A DNA stretch of 64,000 bases from Herbaspirillum robiniae (GCF_002213415.1 NZ_NJGU01000006.1:124001-188000); one strand, 5' to 3'. Counted from the stretch's first letter, positions 36,265 to 47,578 are shown. Notes: generated by a model from the letters alone, not told the origin. Numbers and translations: made by a program.

Positions 36265-37461
36265 ATGACCATCTATCTGAACGCCCTGGGAATGATCTGC
36301 CCGCTCGGCAGCACGCACGAGAGCATCCGCGCGCGCCTGTTCGCCGGCGACAGCGGCGTGCGTCCCGATCCGCAGCGGACCAATGCCGCCGGCCAGGCGT
36401 TGTGCCTGGGCGCGGTGGCCGCAGACGCGCGCCTGCCCGAGGGTGGGCACCTGCCGCTGCGCGAGCGCAGCCGCAACAATCTTCTCGCACTGGCCGCGCT
36501 GGAACAGATCCGCACCCAGGCCGACGCCGCCATCGCCCGCTTCGGCGCGCACCGCATCGGCGTGGTGCTGGGCACCAGCACCTCCGGCATTGCCGAGGGC
36601 GAGCAGGCCTTCCGCCGGCAGGTGACCGAAGGCGCATTCCCGCCCGGCTTCCACTACGGCCAGCAGGAGCTGGGGTCGCCGGCCGCCGCGGTGGCGGCGA
36701 CGCTGGGCACGACCGGCCCGGCCTACGTGCATTCCAGCGCGTGCTCCTCCAGCGGCAAGGCCATGGCCAGCGCCGCGCGACTGATCAACATGGGCCTGTG
36801 CGACGCGGTCATCTGCGGCGGCGCCGACAGCCTGTGCGATTTCACCGTGGCCGGTTTCTCGGCGCTGGAGTCGGTCAGCGCGCAGCGCTGCAATCCGCTC
36901 TCGGCCAACCGCAACGGCATCAACATCGGCGAAGGCGCGGCGCTGTTCCTGATGAGCCGTGAGCCGTCGCGCGTGGCGCTCTCGGGCTGGGGCGAGTCGT
37001 CCGACGCCCATCACATCTCGGCGCCCGATCCCGAGGGCCGGGGCGCCAGCCTGGCGATCGGCCAGGCGCTGCAGCGCGCCGCCCTGGAGCCCGGCCAGAT
37101 CGACTACATCAACCTGCACGGCACCGCCACGCAGCAGAACGACGCCATGGAAGCCCGGGCGATCGACGCCCTGTTCGGCGCCGGCGTGGCGCTCAGCTCG
37201 ACCAAACCGTTCACCGGCCATGCGCTGGGCGCGGCCAGCGCCATCGAGGCCGGGCTGTGCTGGCTGGCCATGCAGGACGACAACGGCGACGGCCTGCTGC
37301 CGCCGCATCTGTGGGACGGCGCGGCCGATCCGCTGCTGCCGGCGCTGGACACGGTGGCCGTCGGCCGCGGGCTGGGCCGCCCGCCGCGCCATGTGCTGTC
37401 GAACTCGTTCGCGTTCGGCGGCAGCAACGTGGCGCTGGTGTTTTCGCGGGTGGAGGACTGA
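36265..37461 (+). CDS. apeO: Beta-ketoacyl-ACP synthase, catalytic partner of ApeC
   Basis: 398 residues; intact Cys-His-His triad with Cys160 in HSSACSSSGKA, NLHGTAT and GHALGAASAIEAG. Should extend the aryl starter with malonyl-ACP units. Starts 6 bp after the lipoprotein gene. Position matches ApeO, which works with the chain-length factor ApeC. Confidence 0.9.
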   Translation: MTIYLNALGMICPLGSTHESIRARLFAGDSGVRPDPQRTNAAGQALCLGAVAADARLPEGGHLPLRERSRNNLLALAALEQIRTQADAAIARFGAHRIGVVLGTSTSGIAEGEQAFRRQVTEGAFPPGFHYGQQELGSPAAAVAATLGTTGPAYVHSSACSSSGKAMASAARLINMGLCDAVICGGADSLCDFTVAGFSALESVSAQRCNPLSANRNGINIGEGAALFLMSREPSRVALSGWGESSDAHHISAPDPEGRGASLAIGQALQRAALEPGQIDYINLHGTATQQNDAMEARAIDALFGAGVALSSTKPFTGHALGAASAIEAGLCWLAMQDDNGDGLLPPHLWDGAADPLLPALDTVAVGRGLGRPPRHVLSNSFAFGGSNVALVFSRVED

Positions 37462-37932
37462 ATGGCGCCGCAGACCGTTGCCATCCCGCCCATCGAACAG
37501 CTGCTGCCGCATGCGGCGCCGATGATCCTGATCGACCGCGTGAACGCCGTGTCCGAAGAGGCGCTGGAGGCCGAAGTCGAGATCCGGCCCGGCAGCCTGT
37601 TCCACGACGGCGCCGGCGTGGGCGCCTGGGTCGGCATCGAATACATGGCGCAGGCCATCGCCGCCTGGGCCGGCTATCACGCGCTGCTGCGCGGCGAGAC
37701 GGTGAAGATCGGGTTCCTGCTGGGCTCGCGCCGCTACGCATGCGCGGTGCCTGAGTTCGCCACCGGAAGCCGGCTCAAGGTGGACGTGAAGCTGCTGCTG
37801 CAGGCCGAGAACGGGCTGGGCTCCTTCGAGTGCGCCATCAGCGATCTCTCCACCCAACAAGAACTGGCGCAAGCCACCGTGTCGGTGTTCCAGCCGCACG
37901 ACGCAACACAATATCAAGAAGGCATGGCATGA
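37462..37932 (+). CDS. apeP: 3-hydroxyacyl-ACP dehydratase, hotdog fold
   Basis: 156 residues. Catalytic region LPHAAPMILIDRV with the FabZ-like His, and a second motif around GIEYMAQAIAAWAGYH. Removes water to install each double bond. Begins immediately after the apeO stop and overlaps the reductase by 4 bp. Confidence 0.88.
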   Translation: MAPQTVAIPPIEQLLPHAAPMILIDRVNAVSEEALEAEVEIRPGSLFHDGAGVGAWVGIEYMAQAIAAWAGYHALLRGETVKIGFLLGSRRYACAVPEFATGSRLKVDVKLLLQAENGLGSFECAISDLSTQQELAQATVSVFQPHDATQYQEGMA

Positions 37933-38666
37933 CAACACCGGGGGATCACACCATTTTCGTCACCGGCTCGAGCCGGGGCATAGGCCGGGCCATCGCGCTG
38001 CGGCTGGCGCGCGACGGTTACGACATCGTCCTGCATTGCCACCAGCGACGCGAGGCCGCCGACGAGGCCGCGCGCGAGATCGAAGCGCTGGGACGCCGCG
38101 CCCGCGTGCTGCAGTTCGACATCGCGCAGCGCGAGCAGGCCGCGCAGGCGCTGCTGCAGGACGTGGAAGAACACGGCTGCTACTACGGCGTGGTCTGCAA
38201 CGCCGGCATCACCCGCGACAACGCCTTCCCGGCCATGCCTGGCGAGGACTGGGACAGCGTGCTGCGCACCAACCTCGACGGCTTCTACAACGTGCTCAAT
38301 CCGCTGGTGATGCCGATGGTGCGCCGGCGCGCGCCGGGCCGCATCGTGACCCTGGCATCGGTCTCGGGCCTGATCGGCAACCGCGGCCAGGTCAACTACA
38401 GCGCGGCCAAGGCCGGCGTGATCGGCGCCACCAAGGCGCTGGCGCTGGAGCTGGCCAAGCGCGACATCACCGTCAACTGCGTGGCGCCCGGCCTGATCGA
38501 CACCGACATGGCGCAGGACGCGCCGCTGGAAGAAATCATGAAACTGATCCCCGCCCGCCGCGCCGGCAAGCCGGAGGAAGTGGCCGCCGCGGTGGCCTTC
38601 CTGATGGCGCCCGACGCCGCCTACATCACGCGCCAGGTGATCTCCGTCAACGGAGGCCTGGCATGA
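37929..38666 (+). CDS. apeQ: 3-oxoacyl-ACP reductase (FabG-like)
   Basis: 245 residues, short-chain dehydrogenase. NADPH site TGSSRGIGRAI, NAGI, and the catalytic YSAAK with upstream Ser in LASVSGLIG. Reduces the keto group after each extension; with the dehydratases it gives an all-conjugated chain with no enoyl reduction gene in the operon. ATGA overlap on both sides. Confidence 0.93.
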   Translation: MTTPGDHTIFVTGSSRGIGRAIALRLARDGYDIVLHCHQRREAADEAAREIEALGRRARVLQFDIAQREQAAQALLQDVEEHGCYYGVVCNAGITRDNAFPAMPGEDWDSVLRTNLDGFYNVLNPLVMPMVRRRAPGRIVTLASVSGLIGNRGQVNYSAAKAGVIGATKALALELAKRDITVNCVAPGLIDTDMAQDAPLEEIMKLIPARRAGKPEEVAAAVAFLMAPDAAYITRQVISVNGGLA

Positions 38667-39907
38667 GCAGACAGCACACGCCGCGCCGCGTGGCGGTCAC
38701 CGGCATGGCCGGCATCAGCCCCATCGGCAACGACTGGGACAGCGCGCTGGCCCACCTGAAGAGCTTGCGCAACGCCGTGCAGCGCATGCCCGGCTGGGAC
38801 GAATACGTCGGCCTGCACACGCGCCTGGGCGCGCCGGCGGCTGAGTTCTCCCTGTCCGACAAGTACAACCGCAAGACCACCCGCAGCATGGGCCGCGTGG
38901 CGCTGATGGCCACCCGCGCCAGCGAATGGGCGCTGGCCGACGCCGGCCTGCTGGACGATCCGCTGCTGCGCAGCGGCCGCCTCGGCATCTCGTACGGATC
39001 GTCGGCCGGCACGCCCAACGCGATCGCCGACTTCGCCATGATGTTCGCCGAGAAGAACACCCGCGACATCAACGCCAACACCTACCTGAAGATGATGGCG
39101 CATACCGCGCCGGTGAACATGGGCGTGTTCTTCGGCATCACCGGCCGCATCATCACCACCTCCAGCGCCTGCACCTCGGGCAGCCAGGGCATAGGCTACG
39201 CCTTCGAAGCCATCCGCAGCGGCCGCCAGAGCGCGATGGTGGCCGGCGGCTCGGAAGAACTGTGCGCCACCGAAGCGGCCGTGTTCGACACGCTGTACGC
39301 CACCAGCGTGCGCAACGACACGCCGCAGGCCACGCCCAGCCCCTTTGACAAGGATCGCGACGGCCTGGTCCTGGGCGAGGGCGCCGGCAGCCTGATCCTG
39401 GAAGACCTGGAACACGCGCAGGCGCGCGGCGCGCGCATCTACGCCGAGGTGGTCGGCTTCGGCACCAACAGCGACGGCTCCCACGTCACCAATCCCAACG
39501 CCGCCACCATGCAGGTCGCCATCGAGATGGCGCTGGACGATGCCGGCCTGCCGGCCGACGCCATCGGCTACATCAACGCCCACGGCACCGGCACGCGCCA
39601 GGGCGACGTGGCCGAAACCACCGCCACGGCGCGCGTGTTCGGCGCACGCACGCCCATCAGCTCGCTCAAGAGCTACATGGGCCACACGCTGGGCGCCTGC
39701 GGCGCGCTGGAAGCCTGGCTGACCATCGAAATGATGCGTCACGGCTGGTTCTCGCCCACCATCAACCTGCATCAGGCGGATCCGGAATGCGGCGAGCTCG
39801 ACTACATCACCGGCCAGGGACGCGGGATAGATTGCGAATACGTGATGTCGAACAACTTCGCGTTCGGCGGGATCAACACCTCGCTGATCTTCAGGCGCTG
39901 GAGCTGA
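38663..39907 (+). CDS. apeR: Beta-ketoacyl-ACP synthase (second ketosynthase)
   Basis: 414 residues, FabF-like. Cys170 in TTSSACTSGSQGIG, NAHGTGTRQGD and GHTLGACGALEAW complete the triad. Corresponds to ApeR, thought to do the first condensation on the starter. Last gene of the overlapping biosynthetic chain; 51 bp separate it from the next gene. Confidence 0.92.
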   Translation: MSRQHTPRRVAVTGMAGISPIGNDWDSALAHLKSLRNAVQRMPGWDEYVGLHTRLGAPAAEFSLSDKYNRKTTRSMGRVALMATRASEWALADAGLLDDPLLRSGRLGISYGSSAGTPNAIADFAMMFAEKNTRDINANTYLKMMAHTAPVNMGVFFGITGRIITTSSACTSGSQGIGYAFEAIRSGRQSAMVAGGSEELCATEAAVFDTLYATSVRNDTPQATPSPFDKDRDGLVLGEGAGSLILEDLEHAQARGARIYAEVVGFGTNSDGSHVTNPNAATMQVAIEMALDDAGLPADAIGYINAHGTGTRQGDVAETTATARVFGARTPISSLKSYMGHTLGACGALEAWLTIEMMRHGWFSPTINLHQADPECGELDYITGQGRGIDCEYVMSNNFAFGGINTSLIFRRWS

Positions 39908-39958
39908 GCCGCCGCCGCGCACGCGAATTGCCGACTCACCAACAATAAGGAAACGACA

Positions 39959-40408
39959 ATGAAAAAACTCTCCCTGCCCCTGATCGCCGCCGCCGTGCTC
40001 ACCCTCTGCTCGCTGTCGGCGCAGGCGCGCGACACCAAGCACCTGCTGTCGATCGAAGAAGCCAGCGCCATGAAGGACAAGGACGGCATCCTGGACGGCT
40101 CGGTCAAGTTCTACTTCGCCGGCCAGCCGCATCCGGCCGTCGCCGCCAAGCTGCTCACCGACGTCACCAACCAGAAGACCAACGCCGTGGGCAAGTCCGA
40201 TGAAGAAGCCTGCAAGTGGGTGTTCCTGTCGGCGCTGGTGCAGCTGCACAAGAAAGCCAAGGAGCTGGGCGGCAATGCCGTGGTCAACATCGTGAGCTAC
40301 TACAAGAAGAACGAGATGGCCAGCGCCACCCAGTTCGAATGCCATGCCGGCGCCACCCTGGCCGGCGTCGCCCTGAAGGGCGACATCGTCAAGATCGGCG
40401 ACAAGTAA
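39959..40408 (+). CDS. Small secreted protein of unknown function
   Basis: 149 residues with signal peptide (LPLIAAAVLTLCSLSAQARD). Homologous proteins are often labelled excinuclease ATPase subunit, which the sequence does not support: there is no ATP-binding motif. It has a conserved-looking core EACKWVFLSALVQLHKKAKELGGNAVVNI, similar to small YbjQ-like/TfoX-unlike stress proteins. It sits between the last APE gene and the phosphopantetheinyl transferase, with its own AAGGAAA ribosome site. Confidence 0.6.
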   Translation: MKKLSLPLIAAAVLTLCSLSAQARDTKHLLSIEEASAMKDKDGILDGSVKFYFAGQPHPAVAAKLLTDVTNQKTNAVGKSDEEACKWVFLSALVQLHKKAKELGGNAVVNIVSYYKKNEMASATQFECHAGATLAGVALKGDIVKIGDK

Positions 40409-40421
40409 GGACTGCCGGCGC

Positions 40422-41159
40422 ATGCCCGCCACCTTCGTCTGGATCGTGGACGGTCGTGATTTCCTCGCTGCTTCCGCTGCCATCCCGGCCATCGCGCCCG
40501 AGTTCGCCGCCGCGCTTTCCGACGGCGAGCGCGCGCGCCTGCAGCGCTTCCTGAAGCCGCAGCGCGCGCGCGAATTCCTGCTGGGCAGGCTGCTGCTGCG
40601 CCATGCGCTGGTGCAGTCGCTCGATTGCCGCATGGCCGATATCGCCGTGACCGAACGTCCCGGTGCCTCTCCCCACGTGGAAGTGAAAGGACGCCCCGCC
40701 AACGGCGTGGCGCTGCCCGGCTTCAGCATCTCGCACAGCCGCGGCTGGCTGGCCTGCGCCGTCGGCGAAGTGTTCCCGCTGGGGGTGGACATCGAGGCCC
40801 CGGCGCCGCAGCGCGACCTGCGCGCGCTGGCCGGCCTGGCGTTCTCGCCCAGGGAGTCGGCATGGCTGGCCGGGCAAGAGGCGACCGGACAAGCAGGACA
40901 CGAGGAGGCCTTCTACCGGCTCTGGTGCGCCAAGGAGGCGCTCTACAAATTTCGCCACAACGCCGGAATGCGCGACATGCAGGGTTTTCCGGAAATCAGC
41001 TGCGGAGAAGGCGGCGAGGACCTGGCGCTTGGCGCGCCGGACGCCTTCCTGCGCCACGAGGCCGGCGACGGCTACCATCTCTGCCTGTGCAGCGGCGCGC
41101 GGCCGCGCACCCATGCCAGCGAGCGCCTGGACTGCGCCCGCTTGTTGAATTTGTCCTGA
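40422..41159 (+). CDS. 4'-phosphopantetheinyl transferase (Sfp type)
   Basis: Converts apo-ACP to holo-ACP. 245 residues with GVDIEAP (metal-binding Asp/Glu) and the family signature YRLWCAKEALYK. It lies 14 bp after the secreted protein gene and most likely serves the two APE carrier proteins. Confidence 0.9.
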   Translation: MPATFVWIVDGRDFLAASAAIPAIAPEFAAALSDGERARLQRFLKPQRAREFLLGRLLLRHALVQSLDCRMADIAVTERPGASPHVEVKGRPANGVALPGFSISHSRGWLACAVGEVFPLGVDIEAPAPQRDLRALAGLAFSPRESAWLAGQEATGQAGHEEAFYRLWCAKEALYKFRHNAGMRDMQGFPEISCGEGGEDLALGAPDAFLRHEAGDGYHLCLCSGARPRTHASERLDCARLLNLS

Positions 41160-41218
41160 AGCCGGGGCAAAATCGCTCTGCCCGCAAGGGCCACAAAAAT
41201 CACACCACGGGGGAATCG

Positions 41219-41977
41219 ATGTCCACACCACGCACCTGGCTGCTCGCAGCCTCCACAGTCCTGCTCGCCACCGCCTGCGCCACGCCGGAAGAGCGCATGG
41301 CCAAGCTGCAGATCAAGCAGCAACGCCTCGAGCTCAAGACGCAGCAGCTCGCGCTGCGCAACGAAGCGCGCGGCAAGCCGCAGACCAATGCGGTCCTCGA
41401 CCAGCGCGCGCCGCTGGAAAACGTGGTCAAGGCGCTGGCCGCCTGCGACGCCAGCCTGGGCGCCACGGTGAAGCAATTCGCGCCCGACCTGAAGCCGGTC
41501 TTCCCGGTGACGGTCAAGGGCGAGGTCGCCTCCATCGACGTGCCTGACCGCAAGACGCCGGGCCGCACCGCGGTCGCGCCGATGGCGGCGGCCAAGGTCT
41601 ATGGCCTGATGCTGTCGGGCTACTACGAGGAAAGCACCGAAATCAACGGCACGCTGCAAAAGATGGCCTGGGGCTTCACCACCCCGGCCGGCGCCGACCA
41701 GGTGGCTTCCGTGCTTGGCGCGGCCATTCCCAACTTCAAGCGCGTGAGCAAGGAAGTCAGCGGCACCTATACCCGCATGGAGATCTTCGACCGCGGCGGC
41801 TGGCACCGCACGTCGCGCTTCGACCACTACCGCGCCCAGCCCAATATCCTGGGCGAGCGCACGCTGGTGATCGAAGCCTCGCGCGACCCGGCCTTCCCCG
41901 GCACGCGCGTGGGCTGCGTCGTGCGCGGCTTCCAGACCGAGCAGTTCCAGGACACGCTGCGTCCGGAACTGGACTGA
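41219..41977 (+). CDS. Putative lipoprotein of unknown function
   Basis: 252 residues. Signal peptide with lipobox LLATAC, followed by a charged helical stretch (MAKLQIKQQRLELKTQQL) and a C-terminal domain without recognised motif. Close to the phosphopantetheinyl transferase (59 bp) and ended by a bidirectional terminator, so it may be the last gene of the APE transcript; its role is unknown. Confidence 0.65.
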   Translation: MSTPRTWLLAASTVLLATACATPEERMAKLQIKQQRLELKTQQLALRNEARGKPQTNAVLDQRAPLENVVKALAACDASLGATVKQFAPDLKPVFPVTVKGEVASIDVPDRKTPGRTAVAPMAAAKVYGLMLSGYYEESTEINGTLQKMAWGFTTPAGADQVASVLGAAIPNFKRVSKEVSGTYTRMEIFDRGGWHRTSRFDHYRAQPNILGERTLVIEASRDPAFPGTRVGCVVRGFQTEQFQDTLRPELD

Positions 41978-42020
41978 CCCGCAGGCCAGGGGACCGGCGC
42001 CGTCCCCGCGAAAAACAAAA

Positions 42021-42048
42021 AGCCCGCTGTTTTCGCAGCGGGCTTTTT
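42021..42048. terminator. Bidirectional terminator between the lipoprotein gene and dctD
   Basis: Perfect 9-bp stem AGCCCGCTG/CAGCGGGCT, loop TTTTCG, with A-run on the left and T-run on the right; serves both convergent transcripts. Confidence 0.92.
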
Positions 42049-42061
42049 CATTGGCGCGGAT

Positions 42062-43392
<1,331 letters not shown>

Positions 43393-43396
<4 letters not shown>

Positions 43397-45195
43397 GTCT
43401 CCGTCTTCAGCAGGGGCAGGCGCACGATGAATTCGGCGCCGCCCTCTTCATGGTTATGTGCGGTGAGCTGGCCGTTCATCGCCTGCACGATGGACGAGGA
43501 AATCGCCAGCCCCAGTCCCAGCCCCTTGCTCGAGGACTTGGTGGTGAAAAAGGGTTCGAACAGGTGCGGCGCCACTTCGTCCGGGATGCCGGCGCCGGAG
43601 TCGCGGATGCGCACCACGGCCTGGCCGTCCTCGACGTCCAGCACCACCCGCACGCGCTTGACCGGCTCTTCCTCGACCGCATCCAGCGCGTTGCGCAGCA
43701 GGTTGATCAGCACCTGCTCGGTGCGCACCGCGTCGCCGGTCACCTGCGCCGCCTGGCGCACGTCGATGGCGATCTCCACGCGGTGGTTCTGGAATTCGCT
43801 GCCCAGCAGCAGCGCCGCGGCCTCGATGGTCTGGCGCAGGTCGACCGCCGACACCAGCTCGCCGCTCTTGCGCGCGAAGCCCTTCAACTGCGCGATGATC
43901 TTGCCCATGTTGGCGCTGGCGCCGCTGATGTGCTCCAGGTTCTCGGCCACCTGCGCGGTCTGGCCGCGCGCCAGGAACTTCACCGAGTTGTCGGCAAAGG
44001 CCCGGATCGCGGCCAGCGGCTGGTTCAGCTCATGCGTGACGCCGGCGGCCATCTGGCCCAGCATGGCCAGCTTGCCGGCCTGCACCAGTTCGTTCTGGGT
44101 GGTGCGCAACAGCGTCTCGGTCTGCTGCAGCTTTTCGTACTTGACCGCGATGGCCTGGTTGGCCGCGGTCAGCTCGCCGGTGCGCTGGGCGATCCGGTGG
44201 TCCAGCTCCTCGGCAGCGCGGCGCAGCGCATCGCGCGACTCCAGGCGCTCCTGCACGCGGCGGCGGTGCTGGTACCAGGCCAGCAGGGAAATCGCCAGCG
44301 CCGCCATGGCCAGCGCCGCCGCCAGCGCCGACAGCGTGGCCGAGCGCACCATGCGCGCCTGCGACGGGAACAGCATCAGCTGCCAGCCCAGCCGCCCGAC
44401 CGGGCGCGACACGTGCTCGCCGAAGCCGCGCTGCAACGCAGCCGGCAAGGCCGACACCGGCGTGATCGGCAGATCGGCGTACTGGTGGGTGCCGGCCAGC
44501 TCCTGCTGCACATTGCCCGCCAGCGGGCCCAGGCTGTGATACTTCCACTCGGGACGGTTGCTGAGGAAGACCACGCCGCCGGCGTCGGTCAGCGTGATCG
44601 GGTCGTCGCTGCTGCGCCAGGTGTGCTCGAACTCGGCGAGGTCGACCTTGACCACCATCACGCCGATCGGCACGTCGCCGTCGGCCTGGTCCTGGCGGCG
44701 GTAGATCGGCTGGGCGATGAAGTAGCCCGGTTCGCTGGAGACGTTGCCGATGCCGTAGAAGCGCCCCGCCCGGCCCAGCACCGCTTCGCGGAAATACGGC
44801 CGGAAACCGAAGTCGCGGCCGACGAAGCTGAACTCGTCGTCCCAGTTGCTGGACGCCAGCGTCAACCCGGCCGGATTGATCATGAAGATGTGCACCGCGC
44901 GCGATTGCTGCTGGATGGTCTTGAAGGCGCGGTTCAGCCGGTCCACGGCCAGCTCGTCCTCCGGATGCTGCAGCACCTGGCGCACGTCGGACTGGAAGCC
45001 CAGCGCGAACGGCAGCGCCTCGAACTTCTGCAAGATGGACTCCAGGTCGAGCGCGGCGATCTGCAGCTGGGCCGCGCCCATGCTTTTCTGGTCGGCGCGC
45101 GCCTTGTTCAGCGCGAGCCGGTACGTGAGCCCGCACACCAGCAGCGTGGCGGCGACGAAGACGGCGAACAGCAGCAGGTTTCTTCTGGCTCTCAT
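43393..45195 (-). CDS. dctB: C4-dicarboxylate sensor histidine kinase, DctB-like
   Basis: 600 residues. N-terminal membrane helix (LLLFAVFVAATLLVCGL), large periplasmic double-PAS sensor (about residues 30-290, with SSEPGYFIAQPIYRR typical of DctB), second helix (ALAMAALAISLLAWY), then the kinase core with His in AAGVTHELNQPLAAIRAF and ATPase motifs (NLLRNALDA, GSGAGIPDE-type RDSGAGIPDE). Senses external organic acid and phosphorylates DctD. Confidence 0.93.
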
Positions 45196-45287
45196 GCGGA
45201 CCGGTGGCGGCGAGGCAAGGGGTGAATCGGGAACGACGGGACGGAAAACCGGGCAGAAAATGGAACAAAAAACAGGCCCGGATACGA

Positions 45288-45311
45288 CGCGGCGCCCCGC
45301 AAGGCGCCGCG
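45288..45311. other. GC-rich hairpin between kgtP and dctB
   Basis: 9-bp stem CGCGGCGCC/GGCGCCGCG, loop CCGCAA, no U-tract. It lies 70 bp downstream of the permease stop; it may limit read-through into dctBD or protect the mRNA end. Confidence 0.5.
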
Positions 45312-45380
45312 CGTCCAGACCGTAATGATAGCGCGAGGCCGGGCGGCCCCGCGCGCCGGATCAGGCCGGCGTATGCGAAC

Positions 45381-46781
45381 TTATGCAGGCTTGTGCTGCT
45401 CGTGTTGCTTGGCGGCTTGCGCGCCGGAGGTGTCGGGCTCGTCTTCCATGTCGACATCCTCATGCAGATGGCCGTCGCGCTGCGGATCGGGCATGCGCAG
45501 GGTGACGATCAGCGCCACCAGGCACAGCGCGGTCACGTACCAGTAGAAGCTCGACTCCATGCCGGCCGACTTCAGCGACAGCGCCACGAACTCGGCCGAA
45601 CCGCCGAAGATGGCGTTGCCGACCGCATACGACAGGCCCACGCCCAGCGCGCGCACTTCAGCGGGGAACATCTCGGCCTTGATCAGGCCGCCGATCGAGG
45701 TGTAGAAGCTGACGATGGTCAGCGCCAGGATCGCCAGGCCGAAGGCGGCGTAGGGGCTGGTCACGTCCTTCAGCAGGTGCAGGATCGGGAAGGTGCAGAT
45801 CATGCCGAGGAAGGCGAAGCACAGCATCGAGTTGCGGCGGCCGATCTTGTCCGAGATGGCGCCGAAGATCGGCTGCAGGATCATGTAGACGAACAGCGCG
45901 CCGGTCATCACGCCGTTGGCGACCTTGGGGTCCATGCCGGCGGTGTTGACCAGGTACTTCTGCATGTAGGTGGTGAAGGTGTAGAACATCAGCGAGCCAC
46001 CGGCGGTGAAGCCGACCACGTTGATGAAGGCGCGCTTGTGCTTCAGCAAGCCCTTCAGGGTGCCGGCTTCCTTCTTCTTGCGGCTGCCTTCGGAGGCGGT
46101 CTCGGCCAGCGAGCTGCGCAGATACATCGCCACCAGCGCGCCGACCGCGCCCAGCACGAAGGGCACGCGCCATCCCCAGTCCATCAGCTCGGCCTTGGTC
46201 AGCCACTGCTGCATGCCGAACAGCACCAGCACCGCCAGCAGTTGCCCGCCGATCAGCGTGACGTACTGGAAGGACGCGAAGAAGCCGCGACGCCCCTGCG
46301 GTGCGACCTCGCTCATGTAGGTGGCCGAGGTGCCGTATTCGCCGCCCACCGACAGGCCCTGGAACAGGCGCGCCAGCAGCAGCAGCGCCGGCGCCCAGGC
46401 GCCGATGGTGGCGTAGGTCGGCAGCATGGCGACGGCCAGCGAGCCGCCGCACATCATCAGCACCGAGATCAGCATGGACGTCTTGCGGCCGTGCTTGTCG
46501 GCGATGCGGCCGAACAGCCAGCCGCCGATCGGGCGCATCAGGAAACCTGCGGCGAACACGCCGGCGGTGTTGAGCAGCTGGGTGGTCGGGTCGCCCTTGG
46601 GGAAGAAGGCCGGTGCGAAGTAAATCGCGCAGAAGGAATAGACGTAGAAGTCGAACCACTCGACCAGGTTGCCGGACGAGGCGCCGAGGATGGCGAAGAT
46701 GCGCTTGCGGTATTCGGCCGGACTCAGTTTCTTGGCCGCCTGCGTGCCTGCTTGCTGGCTCAGTTGCGATGTGCTGCTCAT
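45381..46781 (-). CDS. kgtP: MHS-family 2-oxoglutarate/dicarboxylate permease (KgtP-like)
   Basis: Proton symporter for 2-oxoglutarate or a related organic acid. 466 residues, 12 helices. Family motifs [31 protein letters not shown] (MFS loop 2-3) and [15 protein letters not shown] are present. The ATG at 46781 has AGGAGAT just upstream; a longer frame upstream has no support. A sigma-54-type promoter 230 bp upstream and adjacent DctBD point to control by that system. Confidence 0.9.
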   Translation of the reverse strand: MSSTSQLSQQAGTQAAKKLSPAEYRKRIFAILGASSGNLVEWFDFYVYSFCAIYFAPAFFPKGDPTTQLLNTAGVFAAGFLMRPIGGWLFGRIADKHGRKTSMLISVLMMCGGSLAVAMLPTYATIGAWAPALLLLARLFQGLSVGGEYGTSATYMSEVAPQGRRGFFASFQYVTLIGGQLLAVLVLFGMQQWLTKAELMDWGWRVPFVLGAVGALVAMYLRSSLAETASEGSRKKKEAGTLKGLLKHKRAFINVVGFTAGGSLMFYTFTTYMQKYLVNTAGMDPKVANGVMTGALFVYMILQPIFGAISDKIGRRNSMLCFAFLGMICTFPILHLLKDVTSPYAAFGLAILALTIVSFYTSIGGLIKAEMFPAEVRALGVGLSYAVGNAIFGGSAEFVALSLKSAGMESSFYWYVTALCLVALIVTLRMPDPQRDGHLHEDVDMEDEPDTSGAQAAKQHEQHKPA

Positions 46782-47010
46782 GGATATCTCCTGTAATGGC
46801 CGCATCCTCCCTCTCAGATTCGGCGGCCTTGGTGTCCTGTCATCCCCGCGCACGCGCCGGCTCGAACGGCCGTTTGCCTGCAACGGGAAAACATCGTATG
46901 GACGGTTTGGAACGGATAAGGGCAATCGGCTGGGCGCGACGCAAATGCGCGTGCGGGATGCTTGCCTGCATCGTGTCTGCCTCCGTTTGCTTTACTTATG
47001 CGGGAGGTAT

Positions 47011-47026
47011 TGCAGGCTTTGTGCCA
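47011..47026 (-). promoter_or_regulatory. Sigma-54 (-24/-12) promoter for kgtP
   Basis: On the minus strand the sequence TGGCACAAAGCCTGCA matches TGGCAC-N5-TTGCA with one mismatch. It faces kgtP and is about 230 bp from its ATG. An AT-rich patch at 47046-47090, with repeated TTTAAAT, lies where enhancer sites for DctD would be expected. Confidence 0.75.
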
Positions 47027-47215
47027 GTGCGGGGCTACTCGGAGAATTAATTTAAGTCTTTGTTTTTAAATGAATTTATTTAAATCGCGCTGACGCGCCA
47101 TGCGGCATTTGCGCGGATTCCCGGAATGCTGCGCAGCGGCATTTGCGGGAATCCAGCCATTGGCTCGATTGCCGGAAGCGGCCGAATGCGTATTTCGGCG
47201 CTCCCTCCTCTGCCG

Positions 47216-47355
47216 CCCATTCCCGTCGTCCTGACGAAAGTCGGGACCCAGTGACGTTTGCTGCACATCACGGTTATCGACCAGAGTGGCAGACGTCACC
47301 GTTATCGATGGGGGCAACGAACGTCACTGGGTCCCCGCCTTCGCGGGGACGACGG
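47216..47355. repeat. REP-pair element, copy A (140 bp)
   Basis: Left hairpin in GTCCTGACGAAAGTCGGGAC (one mismatch in the stem), right hairpin GTCCCCGCCTTCGCGGGGAC, mirror-image flanks CCCAGTGACGTT and AACGTCACTGGG. Same length and boundaries as copies B-D. Confidence 0.9.
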
Positions 47356-47462
47356 AGGTGGGGGGATAGCGCCATTGCGCGAGGCTGGCATGGTGCCTTT
47401 CAATTCTCAGGCGGTTTTCCGGCGCCGTGATCGCAGGTGCTCGACATCGCAAGCGCCAGAAT

Positions 47463-47567
47463 GCATGGCAAGCGCGCGAAATCACATGCGTGCGAACGCA
47501 TGGCAAGCGCCCAAAATCGCACGCGTGCGAATGATGGCAGGCGCCCGAATGCGTGTTCCGGCGTTCC
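47463..47567. repeat. Three tandem 35-bp repeats, first spacer
   Basis: Units start at 47463 and 47498 with GCATGGCAAGCGC and at 47533 with GATGGCAGGCGC; exact 35-bp spacing. They fill part of the spacer between REP-pair copies A and B. Confidence 0.85.
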
Positions 47568-47578
47568 CTCACCCGACT

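Noticed and set aside
23972-41977. Genomic island integrated at tRNA-Leu carrying the polyene cluster
   Set aside because: The cluster does start close to the tRNA 3' end, but I see no integrase and no repeated tRNA end near 41-42 kb; base composition is like the rest of the window.
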